Assembly (NCBI RefSeq): GCF_947381555.1 | Contig: NZ_CANCWQ010000005.1 | Span: forward strand, 1-64,000 | DNA from: Limosilactobacillus pulli | Lineage (GTDB): Bacteria > Bacillota > Bacilli > Lactobacillales > Lactobacillaceae | Reading direction: 5' to 3' | DNA: 64,000 nucleotides | In this document: positions 33,995-43,523 of the stretch, one piece after another | Layout: each line of letters starts with the position of its first letter | How positions within the stretch are numbered: the first letter of the stretch is position 1 | The notes under the pieces: generated by a model | The model's database searches: none | Told to the model about the DNA's origin: nothing | The model's input: the letters and a program-made list of their open reading frames with translations, nothing else | Position numbers and translations under genes: made by a program

Positions 33995-36166
33995 ATGGCA
34001 CTATCAGACATCGACCTTACCAAGGTAAAGTACTACGACCTCAACAATGAGCTCAACATTCCTAAAAACGGCCAGATTCAACTGGACAAGGATCGCGAGG
34101 CATTAGAAGACTTCATCAAAGAAAACGTCGTGCTAAACACCAAGCATTTTTCCTCATTAAAGGAACGCTTTGACTGGCTGGAAGCAAATGACTACATCGA
34201 AACCGGCTTTATGCATAAGTATCGTTTCGAGTTTATCGAAGAGCTTTATGCCTATTTAAAGGCTCAGGATTTTCACTTTCATTCATTTATGGCTGCCTAT
34301 AAGTTCTATGCCCAATACGCGCTGCGGACCAATGACAAGGAATACTATCTGGAAAACTACATTGATCGCGTTGCCATGAATGCGCTGTTTTTGGCAGACG
34401 GCAATGAACAATTGGCCATGCAGCTGGCCGATGAACTGATTCACCAACGCTATCAGCCTGCCACGCCAACGTTTTTAAACGCTGGCCGCAAGCGTCGTGG
34501 CGAATTCGTCTCCTGTTTTGAGATTCAGGCAACTGATGACATGAACTCAATTGGCCGCACGATTAACTCTGCTCTGCAGCTTTCCAAAATCGGTGGTGGG
34601 GTCGGTATCAATCTTTCAAACCTGCGTGAGGCCGGTGCTCCAATCAAAAAGATCAAAGGCGCTGCCAGTGGGGTCGTTCCGGTTATGAAGCTTTTGGAAG
34701 ACTCATTCTCTTATTCCAATCAGCTTGGCCAGCGACAAGGTGCCGGTGTGGTTTACCTTAGCGTCTTCCACCCTGATATCGTGGCTTTTTTGTCTGCTAA
34801 GAAAGAAAACGCCGACGAAAAGATTCGGATCAAGACGCTATCGCTTGGAATTACCGTCCCTGACAAGTTTTATGAGCTGGTCGAAAGCAATCAGGACATG
34901 TATCTGTTCAGTCCTTATGATGTTGAACGAGTCTACGGCGTTCCTTTCTCATATGTTGATATTACTGCTGAATATGAAAACATGGTCGTAAACGATGCGA
35001 TTACCAAATACAAGGTTAACGCGCGTGATCTGGAAGATGAGATCTCCAAGCTGCAGCAAGAATCAGGCTACCCATATATCGTCAATCTGGATACCGTCAA
35101 CCGTGCCAACCCAATTGATGGCAAGATCGTCATGAGCAACCTTTGTTCTGAGATTGCTCAGGTTCAACGCCCATCAATTGTCAACGATGACCAGACGTTT
35201 GCCAAGCTGGGTACTGACGTCTCATGCAACCTGGGATCCACCAATATCGCCAACATGATGGAGTCACCAGACTTTGGCCGTTCCGTCAGTGCCATGGTAC
35301 GTGGTTTGACCCATATTAGCGATATCGAGCATCTTGACGTTGTACCATCAATCGAGCACGGTAACGATATGGCCCATGCAATCGGTCTGGGGGCCATGGG
35401 ACTGCATGGCTATCTGGCAAAACACCATATCCAATACGGCTCGCCAGTCGCCCTTGAGTTTACCAGCGTCTACTTCATGTTGCTCAATTATTGGACAATC
35501 AAGGCTTCAAACGATATTGCCCGTGAGCGTCATGAAACGTTTGCCGAGTTTGAAAAGAGTACGTACGCAGATGGTTCTTATTTTGACAAGTACGTCAGCC
35601 AAGACTGGGGTCCAAAGTCGGATGCCGTCAAGGAACTGTTTGATGGTATCTTCATCCCTGGCATTGAGGACTGGCAAGCACTTAAGGCTGCCGTTCAAAA
35701 AGATGGTCTTTACAATGCCTATCGTCTGGCCGTTGCTCCTAATGGCTCAACTTCATATATCGGCGACTCAACTTCCAGCCTGCACCCAATCATTAACCGG
35801 ATTGAGGAACGTCAAGAAAAGATGATTGGTAAGATCTACTACCCTGCGCCATACCTCAGCAACGATACCATGTCATACTACAAGTCAGCCTACGACACTG
35901 ATATGCGCAGCGTCATCGACACCTACGCAGCGGCTCAAGAGCACATTGACCAGTCACTGGCTATGACGCTGTTTATGCGCTCAACGATTCCAGCTGGGAT
36001 GTATGAATGGAAAAACGGCCGCACTGATAAAATGACTACACGCGACTTAAACATTCTACGCCATTATGCCTATCAAAAAGGCATCAAGTCCATCTACTAC
36101 ATTCGGACGTTTACCGATGATCAAGATGAGATCGGTGCCAACCAATGCGAAAGCTGCGTTATCTAA
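33995..36166 (+). CDS. nrdE: class Ib ribonucleotide reductase, alpha subunit
   Basis: Reduces ribonucleoside diphosphates (723 aa). ATPTFLNAGR, the substrate-site NLCSEI, IGLGAMGLHGYL, and the C-terminal redox pair ending CESCVI are all visible. No N-terminal ATP cone is apparent, as expected for class Ib. AAAGGAG precedes the start. It partners NrdF, 42 bp downstream. No nrdI flavodoxin gene is present in this cluster. Confidence 0.97.
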   Translation: MALSDIDLTKVKYYDLNNELNIPKNGQIQLDKDREALEDFIKENVVLNTKHFSSLKERFDWLEANDYIETGFMHKYRFEFIEELYAYLKAQDFHFHSFMAAYKFYAQYALRTNDKEYYLENYIDRVAMNALFLADGNEQLAMQLADELIHQRYQPATPTFLNAGRKRRGEFVSCFEIQATDDMNSIGRTINSALQLSKIGGGVGINLSNLREAGAPIKKIKGAASGVVPVMKLLEDSFSYSNQLGQRQGAGVVYLSVFHPDIVAFLSAKKENADEKIRIKTLSLGITVPDKFYELVESNQDMYLFSPYDVERVYGVPFSYVDITAEYENMVVNDAITKYKVNARDLEDEISKLQQESGYPYIVNLDTVNRANPIDGKIVMSNLCSEIAQVQRPSIVNDDQTFAKLGTDVSCNLGSTNIANMMESPDFGRSVSAMVRGLTHISDIEHLDVVPSIEHGNDMAHAIGLGAMGLHGYLAKHHIQYGSPVALEFTSVYFMLLNYWTIKASNDIARERHETFAEFEKSTYADGSYFDKYVSQDWGPKSDAVKELFDGIFIPGIEDWQALKAAVQKDGLYNAYRLAVAPNGSTSYIGDSTSSLHPIINRIEERQEKMIGKIYYPAPYLSNDTMSYYKSAYDTDMRSVIDTYAAAQEHIDQSLAMTLFMRSTIPAGMYEWKNGRTDKMTTRDLNILRHYAYQKGIKSIYYIRTFTDDQDEIGANQCESCVI

Positions 36167-36208
36167 TTTTTACTACCTCAATTAAGACTAAAGGAGTTCA
36201 ATTTAATA

Positions 36209-37228
36209 ATGAAGATTGAAAATTTCGTGCCAATCAAAAACTATAAGGCAATCAATTGGAATGAAGTCTCTGACATGATCGACAAAGCCACTTGGGAAAA
36301 ACTGACTGAACAGTTCTGGCTAGATACGCGAATCCCGGTTTCCAACGATATGGACGACTGGCGTGAACTCGATGTTGATCATCAATGGGTCGTTGGTCAC
36401 GTATTTGGTGGTCTGACGCTTTTGGATACGCTGCAGTCCGAAGCTGGTCTGACCGCATTGAAAGAAAACGTCAAGACACCACATGAAACAGCTGTCTTAA
36501 ACAACATTCAATTTATGGAGTCCGTACACGCCAAGTCCTACTCTACAATTTTTTCAACGCTGAATACGCCAGAAGAAATCGATGAGATCTTTGACTGGTC
36601 TGACACCGAAGAATATCTGCAAAACAAGGCCACGCGGATTGGCAACATCTACCTTGATCCAAGCGTCAATCCATTGAAGAAAAAGGTTGCCAACGTCTTT
36701 TTGGAAACGTTCCTTTTCTACTCAGGCTTTTACACGCCACTTTACTATTTGGGCCACAACAAGCTTAACAACGTGGCAGAAATCATCAAGCTGATCTTGC
36801 GTGATGAGTCAGTCCATGGTACCTACATCGGCTACAAGTTCCAAGTTGGCATGAAGGATCTGACCGAAAAGCAGCAGCAGGATATGAAAGATTGGATGTA
36901 CAACTTCTTGTACGAGCTCTACGACAACGAAGAAAAGTATACTCACCTGCTGTACGACCAGGTTGGCTGGACTGATGATGTCTTGACCTTTATTCGCTAC
37001 AATGCCAACAAGGCTTTGATGAACCTGGGTCAAGATCCACTGTTCCCTGATACGGCCAGCGACGTTAACCCCGTTGTAATGAACGGAATCTCAACGACGA
37101 CTTCCAACCATGACTTCTTTAGTCAAGTCGGCAACGGCTATCGACTGGGTGAAGTTGAAGCCATGAGCGACAGTGACTATCACGTTGCTGATCCAAACGC
37201 CGGCAAGAGCCTTAACGACAAAGACTAG
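36209..37228 (+). CDS. nrdF: class Ib ribonucleotide reductase, beta subunit
   Basis: Dimetal-tyrosyl-radical subunit (339 aa). Metal ligands and radical region appear in LLDTLQSEAG, NIQFMESVHAKSYS, FLFYSGFYTPLYYL and ILRDESVHGTYIGYKF. Works with NrdE and NrdH. It ends in a strong bidirectional terminator shared with brnQ. Confidence 0.97.
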   Translation: MKIENFVPIKNYKAINWNEVSDMIDKATWEKLTEQFWLDTRIPVSNDMDDWRELDVDHQWVVGHVFGGLTLLDTLQSEAGLTALKENVKTPHETAVLNNIQFMESVHAKSYSTIFSTLNTPEEIDEIFDWSDTEEYLQNKATRIGNIYLDPSVNPLKKKVANVFLETFLFYSGFYTPLYYLGHNKLNNVAEIIKLILRDESVHGTYIGYKFQVGMKDLTEKQQQDMKDWMYNFLYELYDNEEKYTHLLYDQVGWTDDVLTFIRYNANKALMNLGQDPLFPDTASDVNPVVMNGISTTTSNHDFFSQVGNGYRLGEVEAMSDSDYHVADPNAGKSLNDKD

Positions 37229-37240
37229 TTTTTACCAATC

Positions 37241-37280
37241 AAAAAACGTGCGAATGCTGAATGCATCCCGCACGTTTTTT
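37241..37280. terminator. bidirectional terminator nrdF / brnQ
   Basis: AAAAAACGTGCG pairs with CGCACGTTTTTT, giving A and T runs on both sides between convergent genes. Confidence 0.9.
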
Positions 37281-37296
37281 ATTTATACGTTTGTTG

Positions 37297-38667
37297 CTAA
37301 TCTTCACTGATTGCTGGAGAGGTCATCCATTCCTTGGCAAAATGGATAATCAAACCTAATGCCAGACCAGCGATGCCAAATGAAAGCCAGCCAAAGCCCA
37401 GACTGAAGAATGGGAAGAACTTGGCAGCAAAGCCAATCATTGCTTGAACGGCAACCGTATTATGCAAAATAGCCGGCGTTGCGTTCATCATGTCAAAGAA
37501 GGCTGGAATCAAAGTAAAGCCCGTCGTAATGCGGTAAACCAGTGGATCGTTTTTGAAGAGCGGAGACATGATCCCCATGATGATCAGCGTAATTGCCAGC
37601 GGGTACAGGAACATCAAGATTGGCGTTGACCAGGCAATAATCTGGTCCAGACCCAAGTTGGCAACCAAGAAAGAAAGGCCACAGTTAAAACGCAAGAAGG
37701 CCTTGTAGGAAATCTTAGGGAAGCGACGATGGAAGTCTTGTGAGAAAGCAACAACCAGTCCCATTGCACTGGTCATGCAGGTCGTTGTTGCCAAAACAGT
37801 CAGAATTGCATCACCCGCCGTACCTAGGTAGTAATTGGCAATCTGTTCCAGCGTCGTACCACCGTTGTCTGCCATTTTAAAATGCGCCAAACTGGTAGCA
37901 CCAAGCCAGATTAAAGCAATGTAGATCAAAGCAATCCCCGCAATTCCCAGTGCGCCACCTTTAGCAGTTGCCCAGGAAACGTCACGCTGACGCTTGATGT
38001 CCAGACCCTTGACGGCCGTGATAAACGTAATGCCGAATGCCAGGGCTGCCAGACAGTCCATCGTGTTGTAGCCTTGCAGAAAACCATTGGTAAACGATGC
38101 ATGACGGTAGGCAGAAGTGATAGCGGCCATGCCAGCGTGTCCCATTGGGCTGATAAATGCCATAAAGAAGATGATGAACATCAAGCCTAAAAACAGTGGA
38201 TTAAGCATCTTACCGATCATATCGGTGATTTTACCTTCACGAGTGGAGAAGTAGTAGGTCAGACCAAAGAAGGCGGCTGAATAGATTAAGATTCCCCATT
38301 TATTGGCACCAGCTGAAAGATGTGGTGCAATGCCGATTGCATAGGAAACGGTTGCCGTTCGTGGGGTTGCAAACAGTGGTCCCAACGTTGCATGAACCAA
38401 AATCAAGAAAATAAGTGCATACCAGGCACCGTTGGGACGCGCCAGATCATAGATACCATTAGATCGCGTAATACTGATTGCCAATAAGGCCATCAATGGC
38501 AGGAGCACCCCTGAGATCAAAAAGCCACTTGCGGCACTAAACCAATGTGCACCAGCCATTTGTCCCAGGTGAACCGGAAAAATCAGATTACCAGCCCCAA
38601 AGAGCATCCCAAAAATCAAGGATCCAATCAATAGCGTATTGCGAAAAGTCAGTTTGTTCGTATTCAT
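37297..38667 (-). CDS. brnQ: branched-chain amino acid transporter BrnQ
   Basis: LIV-II sodium or proton symporter for Leu, Ile and Val (456 aa, about 12 membrane helices). GMLFGAGNLIFPVHLGQ at the N-terminus, the ATPRTATVSYAIG segment and GYNTMDCLAALAFG are characteristic. ATG at 38667 follows AAGGGGA; the TTG at 38676 is less likely. It lies under a T-box leader, so expression should rise when the cognate tRNA is uncharged. Confidence 0.94.
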   Translation of the reverse strand: MNTNKLTFRNTLLIGSLIFGMLFGAGNLIFPVHLGQMAGAHWFSAASGFLISGVLLPLMALLAISITRSNGIYDLARPNGAWYALIFLILVHATLGPLFATPRTATVSYAIGIAPHLSAGANKWGILIYSAAFFGLTYYFSTREGKITDMIGKMLNPLFLGLMFIIFFMAFISPMGHAGMAAITSAYRHASFTNGFLQGYNTMDCLAALAFGITFITAVKGLDIKRQRDVSWATAKGGALGIAGIALIYIALIWLGATSLAHFKMADNGGTTLEQIANYYLGTAGDAILTVLATTTCMTSAMGLVVAFSQDFHRRFPKISYKAFLRFNCGLSFLVANLGLDQIIAWSTPILMFLYPLAITLIIMGIMSPLFKNDPLVYRITTGFTLIPAFFDMMNATPAILHNTVAVQAMIGFAAKFFPFFSLGFGWLSFGIAGLALGLIIHFAKEWMTSPAISED

Positions 38668-38745
38668 AAAAGTCAATCCCCTTTCAATCAGTAAATAAGT
38701 TTTAAAAAGAGATCTTAGCTAAGATTTCGTGATCAACGGAAAATA

Positions 38746-39030
38746 AAAAGCGCCTTTTTCAAATCAGACCATGATTTGAAAAGGACGCTTTTGCGTGTTA
38801 CCACCTTTTTTTGCTCAACCGTCACCAATTGAGCCTCAACGCGTACGTGTTCATACGCTGGCGCGATCACGGGCGCACCCGTCCGACACTTCTTACGTCG
38901 CATCGGCCACTCACCGGCTACTTTCCAGTTATGGCTCCTGTCCCCGCTCACACTTCATCGGGGTCGCTGATCAGTCAGCCATAACCTTACTCTCCGGATC
39001 ACTGTGTTTTGTTCCGTTGATTAACTTGTT
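38746..39030 (-). promoter_or_regulatory. T-box leader of brnQ
   Basis: The minus-strand leader has a GAGAGTA-containing stem I region (39000-38915), a stem III hairpin GCTCAA/TTGAGC, and the antiterminator AAAGG-[TGGTAAC]-ACGC-AAAA-GCGT-CCTTT. Its bulge (38798-38804) carries TGGT, which pairs with an ACCA tRNA end and so demands discriminator A. The alternative terminator stem is at 38746-38793, with a T run. The specifier is not certain; CTG (Leu) at 38927-38929 is the best candidate, which fits the transporter. Confidence 0.88.
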
Positions 39031-39057
39031 TAATACGCTAAGGCATAGCTGAGAATT

Positions 39058-39063
39058 TGTCAA
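39058..39063 (-). promoter_or_regulatory. -35 element of the brnQ T-box transcript
   Basis: Perfect TTGACA on the minus strand just upstream of the T-box leader. The -10 17 bp away (TAGCGT) is poor. Confidence 0.45.
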
Positions 39064-39096
39064 TCTATTTCTCATGTTTTTTTAATTATAATCAAA

Positions 39097-39128
39097 AAAG
39101 ACGGTCGTGGATCCGCAACCGTCTTTTA
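39097..39128 (-). terminator. terminator after adhE
   Basis: AAAAGACGGT (39119-39128, read on minus) pairs with ACCGTCTTTTTT, downstream of the adhE stop. Confidence 0.85.
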
Positions 39129-39182
39129 AAGTTGAGAATTTAAGTTGAGAAAATTAATTGAGGATAATCAGAAAACTTTAAA

Positions 39183-41822
39183 CTATTCTTCCGTTTCAAC
39201 GCCGGTACCATCGTAGCAGCGTTCCAGCAGTTCCTTAAGCTGGCTGACCAGTGGTTCAACTGGGTTAGCCGTCGTACATTGATCTTCATAAGCCAATACA
39301 GCCAATTGATCAACAACCTTGTCAAAGTCTTCACGCTTGACGCCATTAGCCTTCAAACTCAGCGTTACGCCACACTTGTGAGCCAGTTCGATGATCTTTT
39401 GAACGTAGGCTTCGACCAGCTCTTCAGTCGTGTTGCCCTTCAAGCCTAAGAAGCGAGCGATTTCGGCGTAATCCTTATCAGCACGGTAGTCTTCGTAATG
39501 TGGCCACATTGCCAGCTTGGTTGGGCGCTTAGCGTTGAAGCGGATAACCTGTGGCAGTGCAATCGCAATTACCAGACCATGAGGCAGATCAAAGGCACCA
39601 CCCATCTTGTGGGCCAAAGAGTGCGTAATCCCTAAGAAAGCGTTGGCAAAGGCCAGACCTGCAATCGTGGAGCTGTCGTGCATCTTCTTGCGGGCCAGCT
39701 TATCACCCTTGACAGATGCCTCCAGATTTTCCATAACGCCCTTGATGGCTTCCAGCGACCAGCCACGCGTGTAGTCAGTTGCCATTACGGAAACATACGA
39801 TTCAGTAGCGTGTGTCAAAACATCCAGACCAGTCCATGCCGTCGTGTTGGCAGGCACGGATTCAACGAATTGCGAGTCAACGATAGCAATATCTGGCGTC
39901 AGAGCGTAATCAGCCAATGGGTACTTAACGTGCGTCTTAGAGTTGGTAATAACTGCAAATGGCGTAACTTCAGAACCCGTACCGGAAGTCGTAGGAATCC
40001 CGATGAATTGGGCCTTCTTTGGCCGACCGATCTTGTAGGCCCGCTTACGGATGTCAAGATACTTTTGACGAACCCCGTTCCAAGTCGTATCTGGGTGCTC
40101 ATAGAACATCCACATTGCCTTGGCAGCGTCCATTGGTGAACCACCACCCAGTGCGATAATCGTATCAGGCTGGAAGTCATTCATCCAAGCTACACCCTTG
40201 TCAACCGTATCCGTCGATGGGTCTGGTTCAATATCAGAGAAGATCTCGTATTGAACCCGATTGTTACGCAGCCGCAGCTGGTCAATAACCCGTTGAATGT
40301 AGCCACGCTTGATCATGCCGGGACCGGTAACGATAAATGCCTTGTTGATGTTTGGAATTTCTTTAAGGTACTTCAGTGAGTTCCGTTGGAAGTATACCTT
40401 TGGCGGAATCTGTACCCATTGTGGATTTTCACGACGCATAGCAACCTTCTTAATGTTCAGCAGATCCCAGTCAGAAACGTTGTGTGAGATCGAGTTACTG
40501 CCGTATGAACCCGTCCCCAGCGTAAATGATGGCGTCATGTTGTTGTAGACGTTACCAATACCGCCCAGACCAGATGGTGAGTTGACGATGATCCGAGAAG
40601 CCTTCATCTTCAACGAGTATTCCTTAATCAGTTCATCATCATTAGTGTGAATAGCGGCCGTGTGACCTTCACCACCATATGCCAGCAGCTCGCTGCAGAT
40701 ACGGAAAGCATCTTCACGATCCTTGGCACGGTACATCGTCAACACTGGTGAAAGTTTTTCAGCAGACAATGGATACTTAGGACCAACGCCATCCAATTCG
40801 GCAATCAGGACCTTAGTGTTAGCCGGAACGTTCTTCAAGTCACACATTTCGGCAATATCATTGGCAGAACGACCAGCAATTGGGCCACGGACCTGGTGAC
40901 GATCTGGGTCAATAAAGCCGTTGGTAAAGGTTGGAATTTCGCTTGGCTTCAAGAAGTAGCAGTTCCACTTCTTGAATGCTTCCTTAACCTGGTCGTAGAT
41001 TTCGTCATCGACAACAACCGAGTTTTCAGTAGCACAGATCATACCGTTATCGAAAGTCTTTGAAAGGACGATGTCGTAGATCGAACGATCAATATTGGCG
41101 CTCTTTTCAATGTAGGCCGGACCGTTACCAGGACCGACACCCAGTGCAGGATTACCAGAACTGTAAGCTGCCTTAACCAGGCCAGGGCCACCAGTAGCCA
41201 GAATCGTAGCAATGCGTGGATTCTGCAGCAATGCCGTTGTATTTTCACGACTGCATTGTGGAATCCATTGAATAACGTCCTTTGGTGCACCGGCAGCTTC
41301 AGCAGCAGCTTCCAGAATCTGACCAGTCTTTACACATGACTTGAAGGCTTGTGGGTGGAACGAGAAGATGATTGTGTTCCGCGTCTTCAAGGCAACGATT
41401 GACTTGAAAATTACCGTTGACGTTGGGTTGGTAACCGGTACGACCCCAGCAATTACCCCCAGCGGATCAGCAATCGTAATCATTTGGTTTTCATCATCTT
41501 CATCAATGATCCCAACCGTCTTGTCGTTGCGAATGTTGTTCCAGATGTATTCACTGGCGTAGATGTTCTTGATGGCCTTGTCTTCAGCAACCCCACGGCC
41601 GGTTTCGTTAGCGGCAGAAACCGCCAGATCCATGTGGTGTTCCTCAGCAGCCAGCGCCAGGTTTTGACAGATCTTGTCGACTTGTTCCTGGCTAAATGTG
41701 CGTAATTGATCAAGTGCCTTTTCACTCTTGTCAATCAATCCATTAATCAGTTCTTCAGCAGTTTGTTCCTTGTCTTTAGGCTTTTCAGTGGCCTTAACAG
41801 TGGCTTTGGCTTTAACTGTCAT
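39183..41822 (-). CDS. adhE: bifunctional acetaldehyde-CoA/alcohol dehydrogenase
   Basis: Reduces acetyl-CoA to ethanol in two NADH-dependent steps, the redox sink of heterofermentation. The N-terminal aldehyde dehydrogenase (about 25-450) carries catalytic Cys263 in NGMICATENS. The C-terminal iron-dependent alcohol dehydrogenase (from about 480) shows ALGGGSPMDAAKAMW and the iron ligands in HSLAHKMGGAFDLPHG. 879 aa. The first 20 residues form a Lys/Ala/Thr-rich extension not expected in the core enzyme. Monocistronic, with Rex-like and cre-like sites upstream. Confidence 0.96.
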   Translation of the reverse strand: MTVKAKATVKATEKPKDKEQTAEELINGLIDKSEKALDQLRTFSQEQVDKICQNLALAAEEHHMDLAVSAANETGRGVAEDKAIKNIYASEYIWNNIRNDKTVGIIDEDDENQMITIADPLGVIAGVVPVTNPTSTVIFKSIVALKTRNTIIFSFHPQAFKSCVKTGQILEAAAEAAGAPKDVIQWIPQCSRENTTALLQNPRIATILATGGPGLVKAAYSSGNPALGVGPGNGPAYIEKSANIDRSIYDIVLSKTFDNGMICATENSVVVDDEIYDQVKEAFKKWNCYFLKPSEIPTFTNGFIDPDRHQVRGPIAGRSANDIAEMCDLKNVPANTKVLIAELDGVGPKYPLSAEKLSPVLTMYRAKDREDAFRICSELLAYGGEGHTAAIHTNDDELIKEYSLKMKASRIIVNSPSGLGGIGNVYNNMTPSFTLGTGSYGSNSISHNVSDWDLLNIKKVAMRRENPQWVQIPPKVYFQRNSLKYLKEIPNINKAFIVTGPGMIKRGYIQRVIDQLRLRNNRVQYEIFSDIEPDPSTDTVDKGVAWMNDFQPDTIIALGGGSPMDAAKAMWMFYEHPDTTWNGVRQKYLDIRKRAYKIGRPKKAQFIGIPTTSGTGSEVTPFAVITNSKTHVKYPLADYALTPDIAIVDSQFVESVPANTTAWTGLDVLTHATESYVSVMATDYTRGWSLEAIKGVMENLEASVKGDKLARKKMHDSSTIAGLAFANAFLGITHSLAHKMGGAFDLPHGLVIAIALPQVIRFNAKRPTKLAMWPHYEDYRADKDYAEIARFLGLKGNTTEELVEAYVQKIIELAHKCGVTLSLKANGVKREDFDKVVDQLAVLAYEDQCTTANPVEPLVSQLKELLERCYDGTGVETEE

Positions 41823-41883
41823 TGCACTTACTCCTTCTCAGTTAATTACTTTTCAACAACTTTGTTATCCTTTGAACAATTAT

Positions 41884-41911
41884 TACTATACTCTTTTTCT
41901 CGGATTTGTAA
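41884..41911 (-). promoter_or_regulatory. adhE promoter
   Basis: TTTACA (41906-41911), 16-bp spacer, TATAGT (41884-41889) on the minus strand, about 62 bp before the ATG. Confidence 0.65.
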
Positions 41912-41917
41912 ACACTT

Positions 41918-41935
41918 TTTGTGAAATTAATAACA
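41918..41935 (-). promoter_or_regulatory. Rex-like operator upstream of adhE
   Basis: TTGTGAAATTAATAACAA matches one half of the Rex consensus TTGTGAA-N4-TTCACAA exactly and the other half in five of seven bases. It lies just upstream of the -35 element. Rex is the NADH-sensing repressor that commonly controls adhE in Firmicutes. Confidence 0.55.
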
Positions 41936-41948
41936 ATCACTGGATTTT

Positions 41949-41962
41949 GGAAAGCGATTACA
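41949..41962 (-). promoter_or_regulatory. cre-like site upstream of adhE
   Basis: GGAAAGCGATTACA differs from the CcpA consensus TGNAANCGNNNNCA only at the first base. It lies about 38 bp upstream of the -35. Weak on its own. Confidence 0.35.
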
Positions 41963-42074
41963 ACGTGATCTCTTCAAGCCTTGTAGCAGTAAGAAAAAGT
42001 TTTGATTATTTTTAAAAGCAGTTCGTTGTTTCCTACTTTCATCGTCCTTTATTCAGCGTTTATTGTATTCTGAT

Positions 42075-43010
42075 TCACAGATTTAAACCACTAAATTTTT
42101 GTAAGCAAAAGTCTCTAATCAGTTTCTTGCCAAGTCCGTTCATCACAAAGATGATCAATGCCGTCAGAAAAAACGAGAACGTAACGTCAGAGAAGAAATG
42201 GGCTCCTACAATTACACGGCTCAGTCCGATCAAGACACCATAGATGATCCCACCAATAAAGAATCCCTTGCGCTTGACTTTGGAGACGAACCACGAGAAA
42301 ACGATACATAGCGTTGCTGCCATCGTATGTCCTGATGGAAACAACTTATGACCATTAACGCCATTAATCGTCAGCCAGTTGGTAAACTCATGATTACCAG
42401 CCGTCAGTTCATAAGGGCGATAGTGTCCCCACAGTTCCTTTAAGGTCAGATTAACTTCCAGAGCAAACCAGACCGTAAAGGATACCAGTACAGCAATCTG
42501 CATATAGCGCGTCAGTTGGCCTTGCGTCTTATTCTTCAACCACCATTGCGCCAGCAGCGTAAAGGCAGCAAAAAACAATATCCAGACGGTGATGATTATC
42601 GATTCTGAAAAGCCACCCGTTGCCGAGTCGCTGTTGGCCATTGCAATCGCCGTACCATTTTTGAGATTAGTATGAGCTGAATAAAGATAGTCCAAGAACT
42701 CATTAACGTATTGCTTGTTTTGCTAAAGTGACAATGTCAGCCCACCGACAAACAATGGTACTGCCATCAATTTTTCAAAACCGCCCCACCAAGCATAAGT
42801 CATCGCAATTTGGCCGCATAAGGCAAAAATCAGATAAACTGGAAATTCCCCGAACGTCTGGCAGATGATGCCGACCCAGCTGTGATAGTTGATTAATGTA
42901 TTGCTGATGGCTAAATCGCCAAAATAGGCAATCGCTAATAAAATAATGCAGATAATTGCTGAAATGCCAAACAGTTTCTTTTGATTTTCTTTACAAAGAA
43001 ATTAATCCAT
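42075..43010 (-). pseudogene. PAP2-family membrane phosphatase, disrupted by two in-frame stops
   Basis: One continuous frame of 312 codons reads as a membrane PAP2 protein. It is broken by TAA at codon 3 (43002-43004) and TAG at 42723-42725. Upstream of the TAG lie hydrophobic segments such as ISAIICIILLAIAYFGDLAI. Downstream are all phosphatase motifs: KELWGHYRP, PSGHT and SRVIVGAHFFSD. A TTG at 42695 could still start a 206-residue fragment with the catalytic half but lacking the first helices; no clear Shine-Dalgarno supports it. Substrate unknown (lipid phosphates or undecaprenyl diphosphate in the family). Confidence 0.8.
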
Positions 43011-43033
43011 AAAAACATCAATATTTACATATA

Positions 43034-43068
43034 CAAAAAGACGACCGCTAACAGCGATCGTCTTTTTG
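43034..43068 (-). terminator. terminator after rplL
   Basis: CAAAAAGACGA-C-CGCT (43034-43049) with AGCGATCGTCTTTTTG (43053-43068), just after the rplL stop. Confidence 0.85.
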
Positions 43069-43083
43069 TTATTTAAGCTGAGA

Positions 43084-43449
43084 CTACTTAAGGGTAACAG
43101 TAGCACCTGCGGCTTCAAGCTTTTCCTTGATGTCGTTGGCTTCGTCTTCCTTAACGTCTTCCTTGACAGCGGATGGTGCGTTGTCAACCAGGTCCTTAGC
43201 GTCCTTCAGACCCAGACCAGTAATGTCCTTAACAGCCTTGATGACCTTAACCTTTGCAGAACCTGCAGAAGTCAGTTCAACAGTGAAGCTGTCCTTAGCA
43301 GCAGCGTCGCCACCGGCAGCACCGGCAACAGCAACTGGAGCAGCTGCAGAAACGTCGAATTCTTCTTCGATAGCCTTAACCAGGTCGTTAAGGTCAGAGA
43401 TTGATGCTTCCTTCAGAGAAGCAATGATAGCATCCTTATCAAAAGCCAT
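43084..43449 (-). CDS. rplL: 50S ribosomal protein L7/L12
   Basis: Stalk protein (121 aa) that recruits translation factors. N-terminal dimer helix, an Ala/Gly hinge (AAAPVAVAGAAGGDAA), and the C-terminal factor-binding domain with VKVIKAVKDITGLGLKDAKDLVD. Co-transcribed with rplJ under the L10 leader. Confidence 0.97.
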   Translation of the reverse strand: MAFDKDAIIASLKEASISDLNDLVKAIEEEFDVSAAAPVAVAGAAGGDAAAKDSFTVELTSAGSAKVKVIKAVKDITGLGLKDAKDLVDNAPSAVKEDVKEDEANDIKEKLEAAGATVTLK

Positions 43450-43523
43450 GTTAATTTTCCTCCAATATTTCGGTTTATGCGCTCAGGCGCAGATTTTTAA
43501 AATTAGCGGGTACGCTATAAAGC

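Noticed and set aside
38795..39052. ORFs upstream of brnQ
   Set aside because: They overlap the T-box leader and show no protein-like features.
42696..43010. Frameshift as the cause of the PAP2 break
   Set aside because: The frame is continuous across the region; the interruptions are TAA and TAG codons in the same frame.
43002..43187. Small ORF antisense to the rplL 3' region
   Set aside because: It is a shadow of rplL and its terminator with no ribosome-binding site.
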